From Acidobacteriota bacterium (GTDB taxonomy: Bacteria; Acidobacteriota; Vicinamibacteria; Vicinamibacterales; UBA823), in contig PCAK01000003.1 of the NCBI GenBank assembly GCA_002730525.1, positions 1-46,083 on the forward strand: a stretch of DNA of 46,083 bases, written 5' to 3'. A model generated the notes under the pieces. It saw only the letters and a list, made by a program, of their open reading frames with translations, had not been told where the DNA came from and did no database searches. Below are positions 18,901-27,275 of this stretch, in pieces. Numbering within the stretch: the stretch's first letter is position 1; each line of letters starts with the position of its first letter. The position numbers and the translations under genes are program-made.

Positions 18901-19411
18901 GCTCCTCGCCCTCGCGTTCCTCGGACGCGTCCGGGACGGTATAGAGAAGATGCGACCCGTCCGGTGTCCATCGAAAGGTGCGGACGCCCTGCTTTCCCTC
19001 GGTGACCTGTTTGGCCTCACCGCCGCTCATCGACAGGACGAAGAGCTGCGGCCCGCCTTCGCCCTCACTGGAATCCACGAACGCCAGCCGATCGCCCGAC
19101 GGCGACCAGCGCGGCTGGCCGACGGCCGGCCGCTGTGGCGTCAGGTCCCGCTGGGCGCCAGTCGCGACATCGACGAGGACCAGCGTGCGATCGAACCGGT
19201 TGTCGTCGTAGTTGGGTCGGCTCGTGACGATCACGACCGCCTGTCCGTCGGGCGAGATAGCCGGAGCGGACAGGCCGACGTCGAGGCGCAGGTCGTCGAC
19301 CGTCAGCGTCCGCGTCTGCGCCGAGAGGCCTGGCACGAAGAGCGCGACGATTGCGACGACCGTCGCGAGGAGAACCGACTCGGCAATCCGATGGAGTCGG
19401 GAGAAACTCAT
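15953..19411 (-). CDS. S9 prolyl oligopeptidase fused to FG-GAP/VCBS and UnbV-like domains
   Basis: This is an exported serine peptidase of unusual architecture, 1152 residues in one uninterrupted frame. After a signal peptide (to about 31) comes a TolB/S9-type propeller (about 40-400), then the alpha/beta-hydrolase domain with GWSYGGYM (S524), GDERVT (D606) and SGHFPPD (H638) as catalytic triad. From about residue 685 seven calcium-type DxDxDGxxD motifs follow (for example DYDNDGDLDLF and DFDKDGDLDLY), typical of FG-GAP/VCBS propellers. The tail (SGYNSQSALPVHVGL) resembles the ASPIC/UnbV domain. S9 enzymes normally end after the catalytic domain, so the extension adds about 470 residues and perhaps substrate or surface binding. 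The start ATG follows GGGAG with 8-base spacing. It leads into the racemase gene with a 5-bp gap. Confidence 0.88.
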   Translation of the reverse strand: MSFSRLHRIAESVLLATVVAIVALFVPGLSAQTRTLTVDDLRLDVGLSAPAISPDGQAVVIVTSRPNYDDNRFDRTLVLVDVATGAQRDLTPQRPAVGQPRWSPSGDRLAFVDSSEGEGGPQLFVLSMSGGEAKQVTEGKQGVRTFRWTPDGSHLLYTVPDASEEREGEERHNRSFEVGYNSYLAQAAPAPAHVWKVSINDRKTARLTEGVESFTDLAVSPDGSTVALRVLPRPHSGESIRSAIRVLDLESGQQRPLVTDASVSLRAFSPDGKFLAFGRSRGREAGFHPSGIFLKPIGGGAAMDVTEAIDRSLGGLAWLNDQTLLVSGTDLTSRAFWQVALDGASERIDLGPIHPASNPAVAPDGTVAFIGREPDRPSELYVMAAGTWEPRRLTDFNARLASMRLGDVETITWDGPDGFDQNGILIYPPDFEEGVRYPLVLSIHGGPMGASIESFSTFNQILAAQGWLVFSPNYRGSSTQGDAFQSAVINDAGDGPGRDVMSGVDAVKVLGIVDDDRIAVSGWSYGGYMTAWLTAHYDGWAAAVAGASVTDWFDWYSMADMNVWAGGGLDGSPWLNDNALNYWRQSPMAYAHQISTPTLILHATGDERVTVSQSYKLYHALEDNGVETSFIAYPVSGHFPPDPVHRRDVRRRWVTWIAEHFERLDAAGERPAFELTDQAMLDDGNAFTNAIADYDNDGDLDLFVGFSQQPNRMYRNDAGTLTDVAAEIGLADNDVTRAAAWGDYDGDGHLDLFVGFVSRQGSSNRLYRNEGDGARFTDVTDPAGVAISGSFRQVSWVDYDNDGDVDLFLGLRDKPNVLFRNDDGRFTDVASALGVGDSRRTVGAVWFDFDKDGDLDLYVANMDGDANGLFRNDGTRFVDVAIESGADSGGRPLGFRSNGSVRPTLADYDNDGALDIFTANYGPNGLLRNLDDGRFENVAPQMGLAIDSFYDTGTWGDYDNDGRLDLYVNGTVTGGKQYRDYLLRNDGERFIDVTPDVLGDLASDHGAQWADFDLDGALDLALTGGTPDGMHYVAFNRTNEPQASRSLQVMVLDGDGRYTRAGSEVRVFAAGTDRLLGMGIVDTGSGYNSQSALPVHVGLAEAGRVDVEIVTMTDQGRKTARVIEVDPAAHAGRWLIVKIDANGRLNDQPTPR

Positions 19412-19477
19412 TATGGACGCTCCCTGACAGATGACGGAGGAACCGCCGAGCCTTGGATCCTACCAGCGACCTGACAT

Positions 19478-22400
19478 CTACGGCACGACAATTCCCGCTA
19501 GCCCCCGATCGGCCAGCGTCCGGTTGAAATCGGCCAGATCGTCGTCGCGGACGTCGGTCATTTGCAGCTCGTAGGTGTCGAGCAGCTCCTTGTAGTTCTC
19601 GAAGACCTCGCGTTGCTGCGTCGTCGGTGGGAAGTCGGTCTGGCCGATGTAGCCGGCCAGGCTGCTCAACTTTGCCAGGAGCTGGCGCGGCCAGCGGATC
19701 GAGTCCTGGCGCGCCGAGCCGCCCGAGAGGCGCTGGTCGCTCAGCCGCATCTCGATCGCCAGCAGCCGATCGTCCAGGGCCCGTGCCGCCTCGCGGATCC
19801 CGTCGGCGTCGGGGTGATCCCCGAGCCGGCCGCCGACGTCGCCGAGTTGCTTCCGGATCGACTCGATCTCGTTGATGAGCGCCACCGCGTCGTTCAGAAT
19901 GTCGCGCAGCTCGAGCAGCAGCGCCGTCTGTTCGCCGATGTCGGCCTCGCTGCCCGCCGAGTTGGGGTCCTTCAGCACCGTGAGCGTCCGCGTCAGCTCG
20001 GTTTCGCCCACCGTCAGCCGGATCGTGTAGTCGCCTGGCGGCGCCAGCACGCCGACGCGGCCGCCGTCGCCGATCGGCCTGATGCCGGTCTCCGGATCGG
20101 GCCGGACGTGCGAGTGCTGGTAGGCCGGCGTCTGGAGCCGCGGCTCGTCGGTCTGCGTGTGGCGCAGGTCCCAGTGCACCCGGTTGATGCCGGCCGTGGT
20201 CGGCAGGTTCGATAGCGACCGGATCTCCGAGCCCGACGCGTCGAGGACGGCGAGGCTCAACCCCACGTCGTCTTCAAGATCCGCCGGCAGGTAGTAGTGG
20301 AGCGACGCGCCGTAGGTCGGGTTCGTGCCGGCGCCCGAGTCTTCGGGCTGGCTCGTGACGCTCTCCCGGTTGCGGAACCTGTACGCCGGCCGCGGGTCGA
20401 AGAGGTGCGCGTCGGCCGCGAGCACGTCGGCGTCGAGTTGCTGCAGCGGCGTGATGTCGTCGAGGATCCAGAAGCCGCGACCGTAGGTGCCGACGACCAG
20501 GTCGTTGAAGTGCGGCTGGATCGTCAGCCAGTGCGCCGGCGCGTGTGGCAGGTTGGTCTGCAGCGGGAGCCACTGTCCGCCGTCGTCGAACGACACGTAG
20601 ACGGCGTTCTCGGTGCCGGCGTAGAGCAGCCCCGCGCGCGTCGGATCTTCCCGGACGACGCGAACCGAGCTCAAGATGCTTGCCGGAATCGATTGGCTGA
20701 TCTTCGTCCAGCTGTCGCCGTAGTCGGTCGTCTTGTAGATGAACGGGTCGAAATCGTTCACCTGATGCAGGTCGACGCTGATGTAGGTCGTGCCCGCGTC
20801 GTGGGCCGATGGCTCGATGTTGCTGATCGTGCCCATCGGCGGCAGGTCGGGGATGGCATCGGTGACGTTGTCCCAGGTGGCGCCACCATCGCGCGTCAGG
20901 TGCACGAGGCCGTCGTTCGAGCCGGCCCAGACCACGCCGGCCTCGAGCGGTGATTCGGCGATAGCGAAGAGCACGCCGGCGTAGGTCGGGCTCACGTCCT
21001 CGGGCGTCAGGCCGCCGGTCTTCTGCTGCCGGCTCCGGTCGTTCCGCGTGAGATCCGGGCTGATCATCTCCCAGCTCTGACCGCCGTTCGTCGTCACGTG
21101 CACGTACTGGCTGCCGACATACACGCGGTTGTGGTCATGGGGCGAGATCGCGATCGGGAACGTCCACTGGAATCGGTACGGCAGTTCGGCCGCTGCCCAT
21201 CCCTCGGGATTGTCCGGCCAGACGCTGACGTTGCGGGCATGGCCGGTTTCGAGGTCGTAGCGCTCGAGGATGCTGTCGTAGCAGCCCGACCAGACGATGT
21301 TGTTCTCCACCGGATCAGGAATGGCAAAGCCCGACTCGCAGCCGCCGACCGAGTGCATCAGGCCGATCGGGATGCCGCCCGATTGCAGGCTGTTGCTCGG
21401 TACCCGGGCGGACGGGCCGTCTTGGCGGTTACCGTAGACGTAGTAGGGGATCCGGTTGTCGGTGTAGGCGTGGTACATCTGGGCGATCGGCAGCCGCGGC
21501 CGCCACCACTGCGCGCCGCGCGTCGTCGAGATCGACACGCCGCCGTCGTGGCCGACGATCATCCTGTCGGGCAGCCGCGGGTCGATCCACATGTCGTGGT
21601 TGTCACCGCCCGCCGTGCCGCGTTCGATCGTGAGGCCGCCATCGAGCGAGACCGAGTGGCGGGTCGACATGAAGTGGATCTCGTCACGATCGTCCGGTGC
21701 CACTGCCGCGCGTGTGTAGTAGAGCGGCCGCTGCGCCAGCGTGTGGTCGGCGTTGACCATCCGCCAGGATTGTCCGCCGTCGTCCGAGCGCCAGAGCACG
21801 CCGGCGTGATCGTCGAGTTCGGCGAAGTCGCCGTTCGAGTTCGTCTCGATCAGCGCGTAGATCCGGTTCGAGTCGTCGGGCGTCATCGCCAGGCCGATCT
21901 TGCCGATCGGCTTGTCGGGCAGCCCGTTACCGGTCAGCTCCTCCCAGGTCTCGCCGCCGTCACGAGACGTCCAGAGGCCGCTGCCGGTCCCCCCGCTCTC
22001 GCGGCCCCAGGTCCAGATCTCCAGCTGCCACATGCCGGCGAAGAGGACCTCCGGGTTGTTCGGATCCATGACGATGTCAGCCGCGCCGGTCCGTTCGTCG
22101 ACGAAGAGCACCCGCTCCCAGGTGTCGCCGCCGTCGGTCGAGCGAAAGACGCCGCGCTCGGGCTGCGGCCCGTAGGCGTGGCCGAGCGCCGCCGCGAAGA
22201 CGATGTCGGGGTCGTTCGGGTGGATGACGATCCGGCCGATCCGGCCGGTGGCGTCGAGGCCCATCCGGCGCCAGGACTGGCCGGCGTCGGTCGACTTGTA
22301 GATGCCGTTGCCGTGGGAGATGTTGCTGCGGATGAACGTCTCGCCCGTGCCGGCCCAGACGACGTTGGGGTTGACCGGGTCGATCGCCAGCGCGCCGATC

Positions 22401-22684
22401 GACGCGACCGGCTGATCGTCGAAGACCGGCTCCCAGTGGATGCCGCCGTCGACCGACTTGAACACGCCCCCCGATGCGGCACCGAGGTAGTAGATGTTCG
22501 GGTCGCCGGGCACGCCGACGACCGCGCTCACGCGGTTGCCGACCGGCCCGATGTGGCGGTACTCCAGGGCGCTGAAGATCTCCGGGTCGAGTGCGTCGAG
22601 TTGCTGGGCGGACGAGTCCGGCACGGCCGGCAGCAAGAGAGCGGTGAGGGCGAGTAGTGGAATGGTCCGGAGAGTGCGCGGCAT
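19478..22684 (-). CDS. Secreted sortilin/VPS10-like BNR beta-propeller protein
   Basis: This 1068-residue exported protein has a signal peptide ending PDSSAQ and repeated Asp-box motifs of the SxDGGxxW type (SVDGGIHW, STDAGQSW, STDGGDTW, SRDGGETW, SDDGGQSW, TRDGGATW). It forms two large propellers as in the sortilin/VPS10 and BNR families. A jellyroll-like segment and a helical, charged stretch near the C-terminus (about 915-1010) follow. Acidobacteriota often encode such proteins near secreted peptidases; annotation pipelines call them glycosyl hydrolases, but no catalytic acid pair is recognisable, so a binding role is equally possible. The ATG follows GGAGG with 6-base spacing. It is 66 bp upstream of the S9 peptidase gene on the same strand and may share its transcript. 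Confidence 0.85.
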   Translation of the reverse strand: MPRTLRTIPLLALTALLLPAVPDSSAQQLDALDPEIFSALEYRHIGPVGNRVSAVVGVPGDPNIYYLGAASGGVFKSVDGGIHWEPVFDDQPVASIGALAIDPVNPNVVWAGTGETFIRSNISHGNGIYKSTDAGQSWRRMGLDATGRIGRIVIHPNDPDIVFAAALGHAYGPQPERGVFRSTDGGDTWERVLFVDERTGAADIVMDPNNPEVLFAGMWQLEIWTWGRESGGTGSGLWTSRDGGETWEELTGNGLPDKPIGKIGLAMTPDDSNRIYALIETNSNGDFAELDDHAGVLWRSDDGGQSWRMVNADHTLAQRPLYYTRAAVAPDDRDEIHFMSTRHSVSLDGGLTIERGTAGGDNHDMWIDPRLPDRMIVGHDGGVSISTTRGAQWWRPRLPIAQMYHAYTDNRIPYYVYGNRQDGPSARVPSNSLQSGGIPIGLMHSVGGCESGFAIPDPVENNIVWSGCYDSILERYDLETGHARNVSVWPDNPEGWAAAELPYRFQWTFPIAISPHDHNRVYVGSQYVHVTTNGGQSWEMISPDLTRNDRSRQQKTGGLTPEDVSPTYAGVLFAIAESPLEAGVVWAGSNDGLVHLTRDGGATWDNVTDAIPDLPPMGTISNIEPSAHDAGTTYISVDLHQVNDFDPFIYKTTDYGDSWTKISQSIPASILSSVRVVREDPTRAGLLYAGTENAVYVSFDDGGQWLPLQTNLPHAPAHWLTIQPHFNDLVVGTYGRGFWILDDITPLQQLDADVLAADAHLFDPRPAYRFRNRESVTSQPEDSGAGTNPTYGASLHYYLPADLEDDVGLSLAVLDASGSEIRSLSNLPTTAGINRVHWDLRHTQTDEPRLQTPAYQHSHVRPDPETGIRPIGDGGRVGVLAPPGDYTIRLTVGETELTRTLTVLKDPNSAGSEADIGEQTALLLELRDILNDAVALINEIESIRKQLGDVGGRLGDHPDADGIREAARALDDRLLAIEMRLSDQRLSGGSARQDSIRWPRQLLAKLSSLAGYIGQTDFPPTTQQREVFENYKELLDTYELQMTDVRDDDLADFNRTLADRGLAGIVVP

Positions 22685-22718
22685 TGGGGTCCTCCAGGAC
22701 GAGATCGCGATCGACCTA

Positions 22719-22724
22719 ACTATA
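22719..22724 (-). promoter_or_regulatory. Candidate -10 box for the envelope-hydrolase operon
   Basis: On the minus strand TATAGT lies 35 bases before the ATG at 22684, in a short gap after the upstream membrane-protein gene. The -35 region at 17-base spacing is poor, so this is only a candidate for the promoter driving the sortilin-like, S9, racemase, M28 and M14 genes. Confidence 0.3.
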
Positions 22725-22753
22725 CCCGGAGGCGACGGCTCGTAGGGCTCGAG

Positions 22754-23347
22754 CTACAGCCGCAGCAGCTGGTCGCGCAGGACGCGCGCCTGGGTGCGGC
22801 TGACCTTCAGTTCTTGCCCGTTGGTGAGCGTCACGGTCTGGGTGCCGCCGGGCAGGAGGCTGACCGACTTGAAGAGGTCGAGATTGGCCAGGGTGCCTCG
22901 ACTGAGAAGGATGCCAAAGCCGGGGCCGATCAGATGGTGCATCTCCGAGAACAGTGGTACGCCGAGCGTCGTGGCCGCATAGACGTGGGAGACCGCGGCC
23001 GAGGCGCTGAGGGTATAGGCGGCGGCCGTCAGCAGCTTGATCCGATGAGCGCGCGGCCCGCGCAACTGGTTGCGGAGCACCGAGTGGACGACGACGGCCG
23101 GCAACAGGTCGATCGCCGCGAACGTGGCCACGCCGACCGAGATGCTGACCGGGACGAGCGCCAGCTCCGACGCGGCATACCGCCAGAGGCTGCCGAGGTT
23201 CCAGACGCAGCCCATCACCGCCGTGGCGAGGGACAGCGGACTCTCGCGTCGCGTCGGCCAGACCATCGCGAACAACATCGCGTAGATGGTGATCGCGACG
23301 AGGTAGCCGACGAGATGCGCGGCCGATCCGGCGTCGAGTGGAGACAT
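22754..23347 (-). CDS. Membrane protein with LytTR-like C-terminal tail
   Basis: The ATG at 23347 gives 197 residues. Residues about 8-136 hold four or five hydrophobic segments (HLVGYLVAITIYAMLFAMVW, LLPAVVVHSV and others) resembling the membrane sensor module of acidobacterial histidine kinases. The last 50 residues (SRGTLANLDLFKSV, TVTLTNGQELKVSR) match the C-terminal half of a LytTR DNA-binding domain, where VNLD and LxxGxxxxxSR are conserved. No histidine-kinase or receiver domain is present, so the gene looks like an in-frame fusion left by deletion of the middle of a kinase/LytTR-regulator pair. A membrane-tethered DNA-binding regulator with a partial domain is a less likely alternative. 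The in-frame start at 23416 lacks a hydrophobic or conserved extension. Confidence 0.6.
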   Translation of the reverse strand: MSPLDAGSAAHLVGYLVAITIYAMLFAMVWPTRRESPLSLATAVMGCVWNLGSLWRYAASELALVPVSISVGVATFAAIDLLPAVVVHSVLRNQLRGPRAHRIKLLTAAAYTLSASAAVSHVYAATTLGVPLFSEMHHLIGPGFGILLSRGTLANLDLFKSVSLLPGGTQTVTLTNGQELKVSRTQARVLRDQLLRL

Positions 23348-23596
23348 CTTCAGGTGGCAGTCTAGCCCTCGGCGGAGCGGCGGCCAACCGATCCCCGACC
23401 AGCCGTCGCCAGCCACCCACGAACGGTAGACAGGTTGGGGTAAACGGGGCCCAGGGGGCAGGACGTCTAGACTGGAAGCCGCTCATGGGGCCTGTCAGTC
23501 CGCCTGTCGGGTGCCCGGAACCGGTCGTGGGAAAGGCGGAGATCGTTGCAAACACACCGGTTATCGTTTCCGTCTAGGTCGGGTGGAGGCAACGTG

Positions 23597-25969
23597 ATGC
23601 ACTCGACGACGATGACCCGACCGATAGTGAGACTGATGGGTTCGACGAGACTTCCGCTGCTTGGCGTGGCACTTGGCGCCGTTCTGCCTCTGGCCGTCGC
23701 GACGACCGCGCCGGCGCAGGCGCAGGATACTCAGGCTGCGGCCTCGTCCCCATCCTCGACCACCGCCACGGCGCCCGCGCCGTCCGGCCCGGCGATCGAC
23801 GGGCCGCCGCGGCCCGTCCCGCCCGCCGTGCAGACGACCAGCGCCGACGGCCGCGTCACCGTGAGAGCCGTCCGCGTGCCCGAGGGTGTGGTCATCGACG
23901 GGCGCCTTTCCGACGAGATCTACGCGCAGATTCCGTCGATAGAGGGTTTCATCCAGCAGGAACCGGTCTCAGGCGATCCGGCCACCGAGGCCAGCGAAGT
24001 CTGGGTCCTGTTCGACGACGACAACCTCTACGTGGCGGCGCGGCTCTGGGATAGTCAGCCCGACCGGATCGTCGCGAACGAGATGCGCCGCGATCACTGG
24101 AATATCAGCCGCGGCGATAGCCTGACGGTCGCCCTCGACACGTTCTATGACCGTCGAAACGGCTTCATCTTCCAGACGAATCCGCTGGGCGCGCTCCGCG
24201 ACGCGCAGGTGACGAGCGAGCGCGACGAGAACGGTGACTGGAACACCGTCTGGAACGTCCGCACCGCCTGGTTCGAGGGCGGATGGACCGCGGAGATGGC
24301 CATTCCGTTCAAGTCGCTGCGCTACCAGGATCGGACCGATCAGTTGTGGGGCATCAACGTTCAGCGCAACGTCTCCTGGAAGAACGAGCGCTCGTTCCTG
24401 AGCCCGGTTCCCGCGTCGGTCAGCTTCGGCGCGATCAACCGGTTCTCGTCGGCGGCCACGTTGGTCGGCATCCAGACGCCCGCATCGGCGAAGAACATCG
24501 AGCTGAAGCCGTACGGCATCTCGACCACCACGACCGACCGGACCGAGGACATCTCCAACGAGGTCGACGGCGACATCGGCTTCGACGCGAAGTACGGCGT
24601 GACCCGCGGGCTCACGGCCGACTTCACCGTCAACACCGACTTCGCGCAGGTCGAGGCTGACGATCAGCAGGTCAACCTGACGCGCTTCAGCCTGTTCTTC
24701 CCGGAGAAGCGCGAGTTCTTCCTCGAGGGCCAGGGCGTCTTCAACTTCGGCGGGCGCGAGAACCGGATCTGGGGACCGGGTGGCGATACCCCGATCATCT
24801 TCCACAGCCGGCGGATCGGCATCGGTGAGAACGGCGAGGAGCCGATCCGGGCCGGCGGCCGGATGACGGGCCGCGCCGGCGCCTTCACGCTCGGCATGCT
24901 CAACATGCAGACCGCCGAGACCCAGGCCGGATTGACGCCAGGCACGAACTTCAGTGTCGTTCGCGTGCGCCGGGACATCCTGCGCCGGAGCACGATCGGA
25001 CTGATCGGGACACATCGGTCGATCGCACTGGGCGGGGTCGGTTCGAACCAATCCTACGGCGCCGACGCGAGCTTCGCGTTCTTCGAGAATCTGCAGATCG
25101 ACACCTACTACGCCATGACCAACACGCCGGAGCGTTCGGGTGACGACGAGAGCTACCGGACCAGGGTCGAGAACGATGGTGACCGCTACGGGTTCGAGTA
25201 CGAGCACCTGGCCGTCGGCGAGAACTTCAACCCCGAGATCGGCTTCGTCAGGCGCCGCGACTTCACGCTCAACCGCGGCGAGTTGAAGTTCAGCCCGCGT
25301 CCGACGTTTACCAACAAGGTCCGCAAGTTCAACTACTCGGCCGGAATCGACTACTTCGAGAACGGCGCGGGCCAGGTCGAGACGCGCGAGTTCGAGGGCC
25401 GATTCCGGACGGAGCTACAGGACGGCGATGACTTCAACGTCGAATACTCGAACACCTACGAGTTCCTCGACCGGCCGTTCTGGATCGGCAACGGCGTCAT
25501 CATTCCCGTCGGCGAGTACGACTTCCAGCGTGTGGGCGGGTCGTACCAGTTCGGTCCGCAGCGCCGGGTGTCGGGGTGGACGAGCGTCGGCTACGGGAGC
25601 TTCTACGGCGGCACGCGCACAGAGGCGTCGATCCGGAGCCGGGCGGAAATCACGCCGCAGCTCTCGGTTGAGCCCGAGATCTCGATGGACTGGGTGGACC
25701 TGCCGGGCGGCGCGTTTACGAGCGCGCTGGCCGGCACGCGCCTCACCTATACGGCGTCGCCGCGGATGTTTGTCGGCGCGTTCGTGCAATACAGTTCGAC
25801 CGACAGCGCGCTGAGCACGAACATCCGATTCCGGTGGGAATATCAACCGGGGAGTGACATCTTCGTGGTCTACAGCGAGGGGCGCGAGAGCCATCTGGAC
25901 CCGCGTGAGGTCTCGGGCCTACAGAATCGCGGCTTCGCGATCAAGATGACCCGGCTGTTCAGATTCTGA
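23597..25969 (+). CDS. DUF5916 outer-membrane protein with CBM9-like domain
   Basis: This is an envelope protein of 790 residues. The ATG at 23597 follows GGAGG (23585-23589) with 7-base spacing; the frame is open further upstream but without support. The signal peptide ends APAQAQ and is followed by a low-complexity Ala/Ser/Pro linker. A carbohydrate-binding CBM9-like sandwich spans about 80-230 (GVVIDGRLSDEIYAQIP, ASEVWVLFDDDNLYVAARLW). The DUF5916 region continues to the end with alternating strands and a terminal phenylalanine (TRLFRF), the usual signal for beta-barrel insertion. The family is common in Acidobacteriota and Bacteroidota and has no settled function; ligand capture or transport at the outer membrane is plausible. 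The FAH lipoprotein gene follows after 57 bp. Confidence 0.87.
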   Translation: MHSTTMTRPIVRLMGSTRLPLLGVALGAVLPLAVATTAPAQAQDTQAAASSPSSTTATAPAPSGPAIDGPPRPVPPAVQTTSADGRVTVRAVRVPEGVVIDGRLSDEIYAQIPSIEGFIQQEPVSGDPATEASEVWVLFDDDNLYVAARLWDSQPDRIVANEMRRDHWNISRGDSLTVALDTFYDRRNGFIFQTNPLGALRDAQVTSERDENGDWNTVWNVRTAWFEGGWTAEMAIPFKSLRYQDRTDQLWGINVQRNVSWKNERSFLSPVPASVSFGAINRFSSAATLVGIQTPASAKNIELKPYGISTTTTDRTEDISNEVDGDIGFDAKYGVTRGLTADFTVNTDFAQVEADDQQVNLTRFSLFFPEKREFFLEGQGVFNFGGRENRIWGPGGDTPIIFHSRRIGIGENGEEPIRAGGRMTGRAGAFTLGMLNMQTAETQAGLTPGTNFSVVRVRRDILRRSTIGLIGTHRSIALGGVGSNQSYGADASFAFFENLQIDTYYAMTNTPERSGDDESYRTRVENDGDRYGFEYEHLAVGENFNPEIGFVRRRDFTLNRGELKFSPRPTFTNKVRKFNYSAGIDYFENGAGQVETREFEGRFRTELQDGDDFNVEYSNTYEFLDRPFWIGNGVIIPVGEYDFQRVGGSYQFGPQRRVSGWTSVGYGSFYGGTRTEASIRSRAEITPQLSVEPEISMDWVDLPGGAFTSALAGTRLTYTASPRMFVGAFVQYSSTDSALSTNIRFRWEYQPGSDIFVVYSEGRESHLDPREVSGLQNRGFAIKMTRLFRF

Positions 25970-26026
25970 CGTTTCGAGGCGTAACGCAGTCGGCCGTGCC
26001 GACCTTTGACTGAAAGAGGAGACGCG

Positions 26027-27160
26027 ATGAAGAGATTCACAATCCGAGGTGCCGGCTGGTCTTGGTCGATGGGCGCGCTCGTGCTCGGCCTGGTGGTCGC
26101 CATCTCGTCATGCAGTTCAACGACGGCGCAGCTCTCGGACGCGCCAGACACGCCGTTCAAGCTGGCGACGATCAGCGTCGGCGGCGACGAGGTCGTGGGC
26201 GTTGTGCTCGGCGATCAGATCCTCGAGTTGACCGGTACGAACGCCCACCTGGTCGCTGAGGCCGGCGTCGGCCCGATGGACCTGCCGAATGAGATGCGCG
26301 CGCTCATCGAGTCGTGGGAGACGAGTGCGCCGCGGATGTACCAGATTGCCAACTTCTTCCAGGACGGCGCCGACGCCTCGCTGCCGTTCGTCCACGCCGA
26401 GGTCGGCGCGTCGGTCGAAGCGCCGATCAAGTATCCGTGGAACATCCTGGCGGCGGCGGCCAACTACAAGGCCCACGCCGAGGGCATGGCCGGGGACGAC
26501 GAAGAGGATGAGCCGGAAGAAGGTGGTCGTGGCGGCTTCGATCCGTCTCGCGTCGCCGAGATCGATCCGGCGCGCGACGCGCCGGTGATGTTCGCGAAGT
26601 CGCCCCGCTCGGGCATCATCGGGACCGGCGAGCCCTACTATGTCCCACCGGGCCGCGGGCGGATCGACTGGGAAGGCGAGATGGCGGTCATCATCGGCAA
26701 GCCGGCCTATCTGGTCACGCCTGAGGAGTCACTCGACTACGTCTTCGGCTACAGCATCATGTATGACGTCAGCGACCGCGGCGGTCGCGTCCGCGAGGTA
26801 TCGATGTTCCCCGGCCCGAACTGGTTCGACGGCAAGAGCACGAACCGTGGCGCGCCGTTCGGCCCCTACATCGTGCCGAAGGAGTTCATGCCGAATCACG
26901 ACGCGCTCCGGGTGCGGACCTGGGTCAACGGTGAGCTGATGCAGGACCAGACGACGGCCGACCTCATCTGGCCGCAGGAGAACCTGATCGCTTACACGAC
27001 GTCGATCCTGACGCTCTACCCGGGCGACGTCATCGCCACCGGGACGCCATCGGGCACCGGCGCCGAGCGCGGCGAGTTCGTGGGTGCCGGCGATGTCGTT
27101 GAGATCGAGATCGACGGCATCGGCAGGCTCACGACGCCGATCGAGGATTACCCGGGATAG
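26027..27160 (+). CDS. FAH-family hydrolase, predicted lipoprotein
   Basis: This is a fumarylacetoacetate-hydrolase-fold protein of 377 residues. The ATG at 26027 follows AGAGGAG; the upstream in-frame TTG is rejected. The N-terminus has a hydrophobic helix and lipobox ISSC with C29 as the lipidation site, so it should be membrane-anchored and exported, which is unusual for this mostly cytosolic family. The metal-binding core is intact: DWEGEMAVIIGKP (the two Glu), YDVSDRGGR (Asp), GPFGPYIV and DVIATGTPSGTG. Between NYKAHAEGM and VMFAKSPRSG lies an acidic insert of roughly 25-30 residues (DDEEDEPEEGG). It likely cleaves C-C bonds or decarboxylates small oxo-acids, but the substrate is unknown. 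A strong terminator follows. Confidence 0.88.
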   Translation: MKRFTIRGAGWSWSMGALVLGLVVAISSCSSTTAQLSDAPDTPFKLATISVGGDEVVGVVLGDQILELTGTNAHLVAEAGVGPMDLPNEMRALIESWETSAPRMYQIANFFQDGADASLPFVHAEVGASVEAPIKYPWNILAAAANYKAHAEGMAGDDEEDEPEEGGRGGFDPSRVAEIDPARDAPVMFAKSPRSGIIGTGEPYYVPPGRGRIDWEGEMAVIIGKPAYLVTPEESLDYVFGYSIMYDVSDRGGRVREVSMFPGPNWFDGKSTNRGAPFGPYIVPKEFMPNHDALRVRTWVNGELMQDQTTADLIWPQENLIAYTTSILTLYPGDVIATGTPSGTGAERGEFVGAGDVVEIEIDGIGRLTTPIEDYPG

Positions 27161-27189
27161 GCAGCCGAGGGCTGATCGCTGAACACGAA

Positions 27190-27228
27190 GGGCTGAGGGC
27201 CGGCGACGGCCCCCAGCCCTTTTCTTTT
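27190..27228 (+). terminator. Rho-independent terminator
   Basis: GGGCTGAGGGCC (27190-27201) pairs with GGCCCCCAGCCC (27208-27219) with one mismatch around a 6-base loop, and is followed by TTTTCTTTT. It ends the DUF5916/FAH transcript and separates it from the DUF4159 gene. Confidence 0.9.
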
Positions 27229-27275
27229 CAGGCCATGCCTTACAATGGGCCCGTTCGCGACAACCGAGAAACGCG

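Noticed and set aside
21098-22657. A 519-codon plus-strand frame opposite the sortilin-like gene
   Set aside because: It is an antisense shadow made of Arg/Val/Asp-rich sequence; the Asp-box repeats are on the minus strand.
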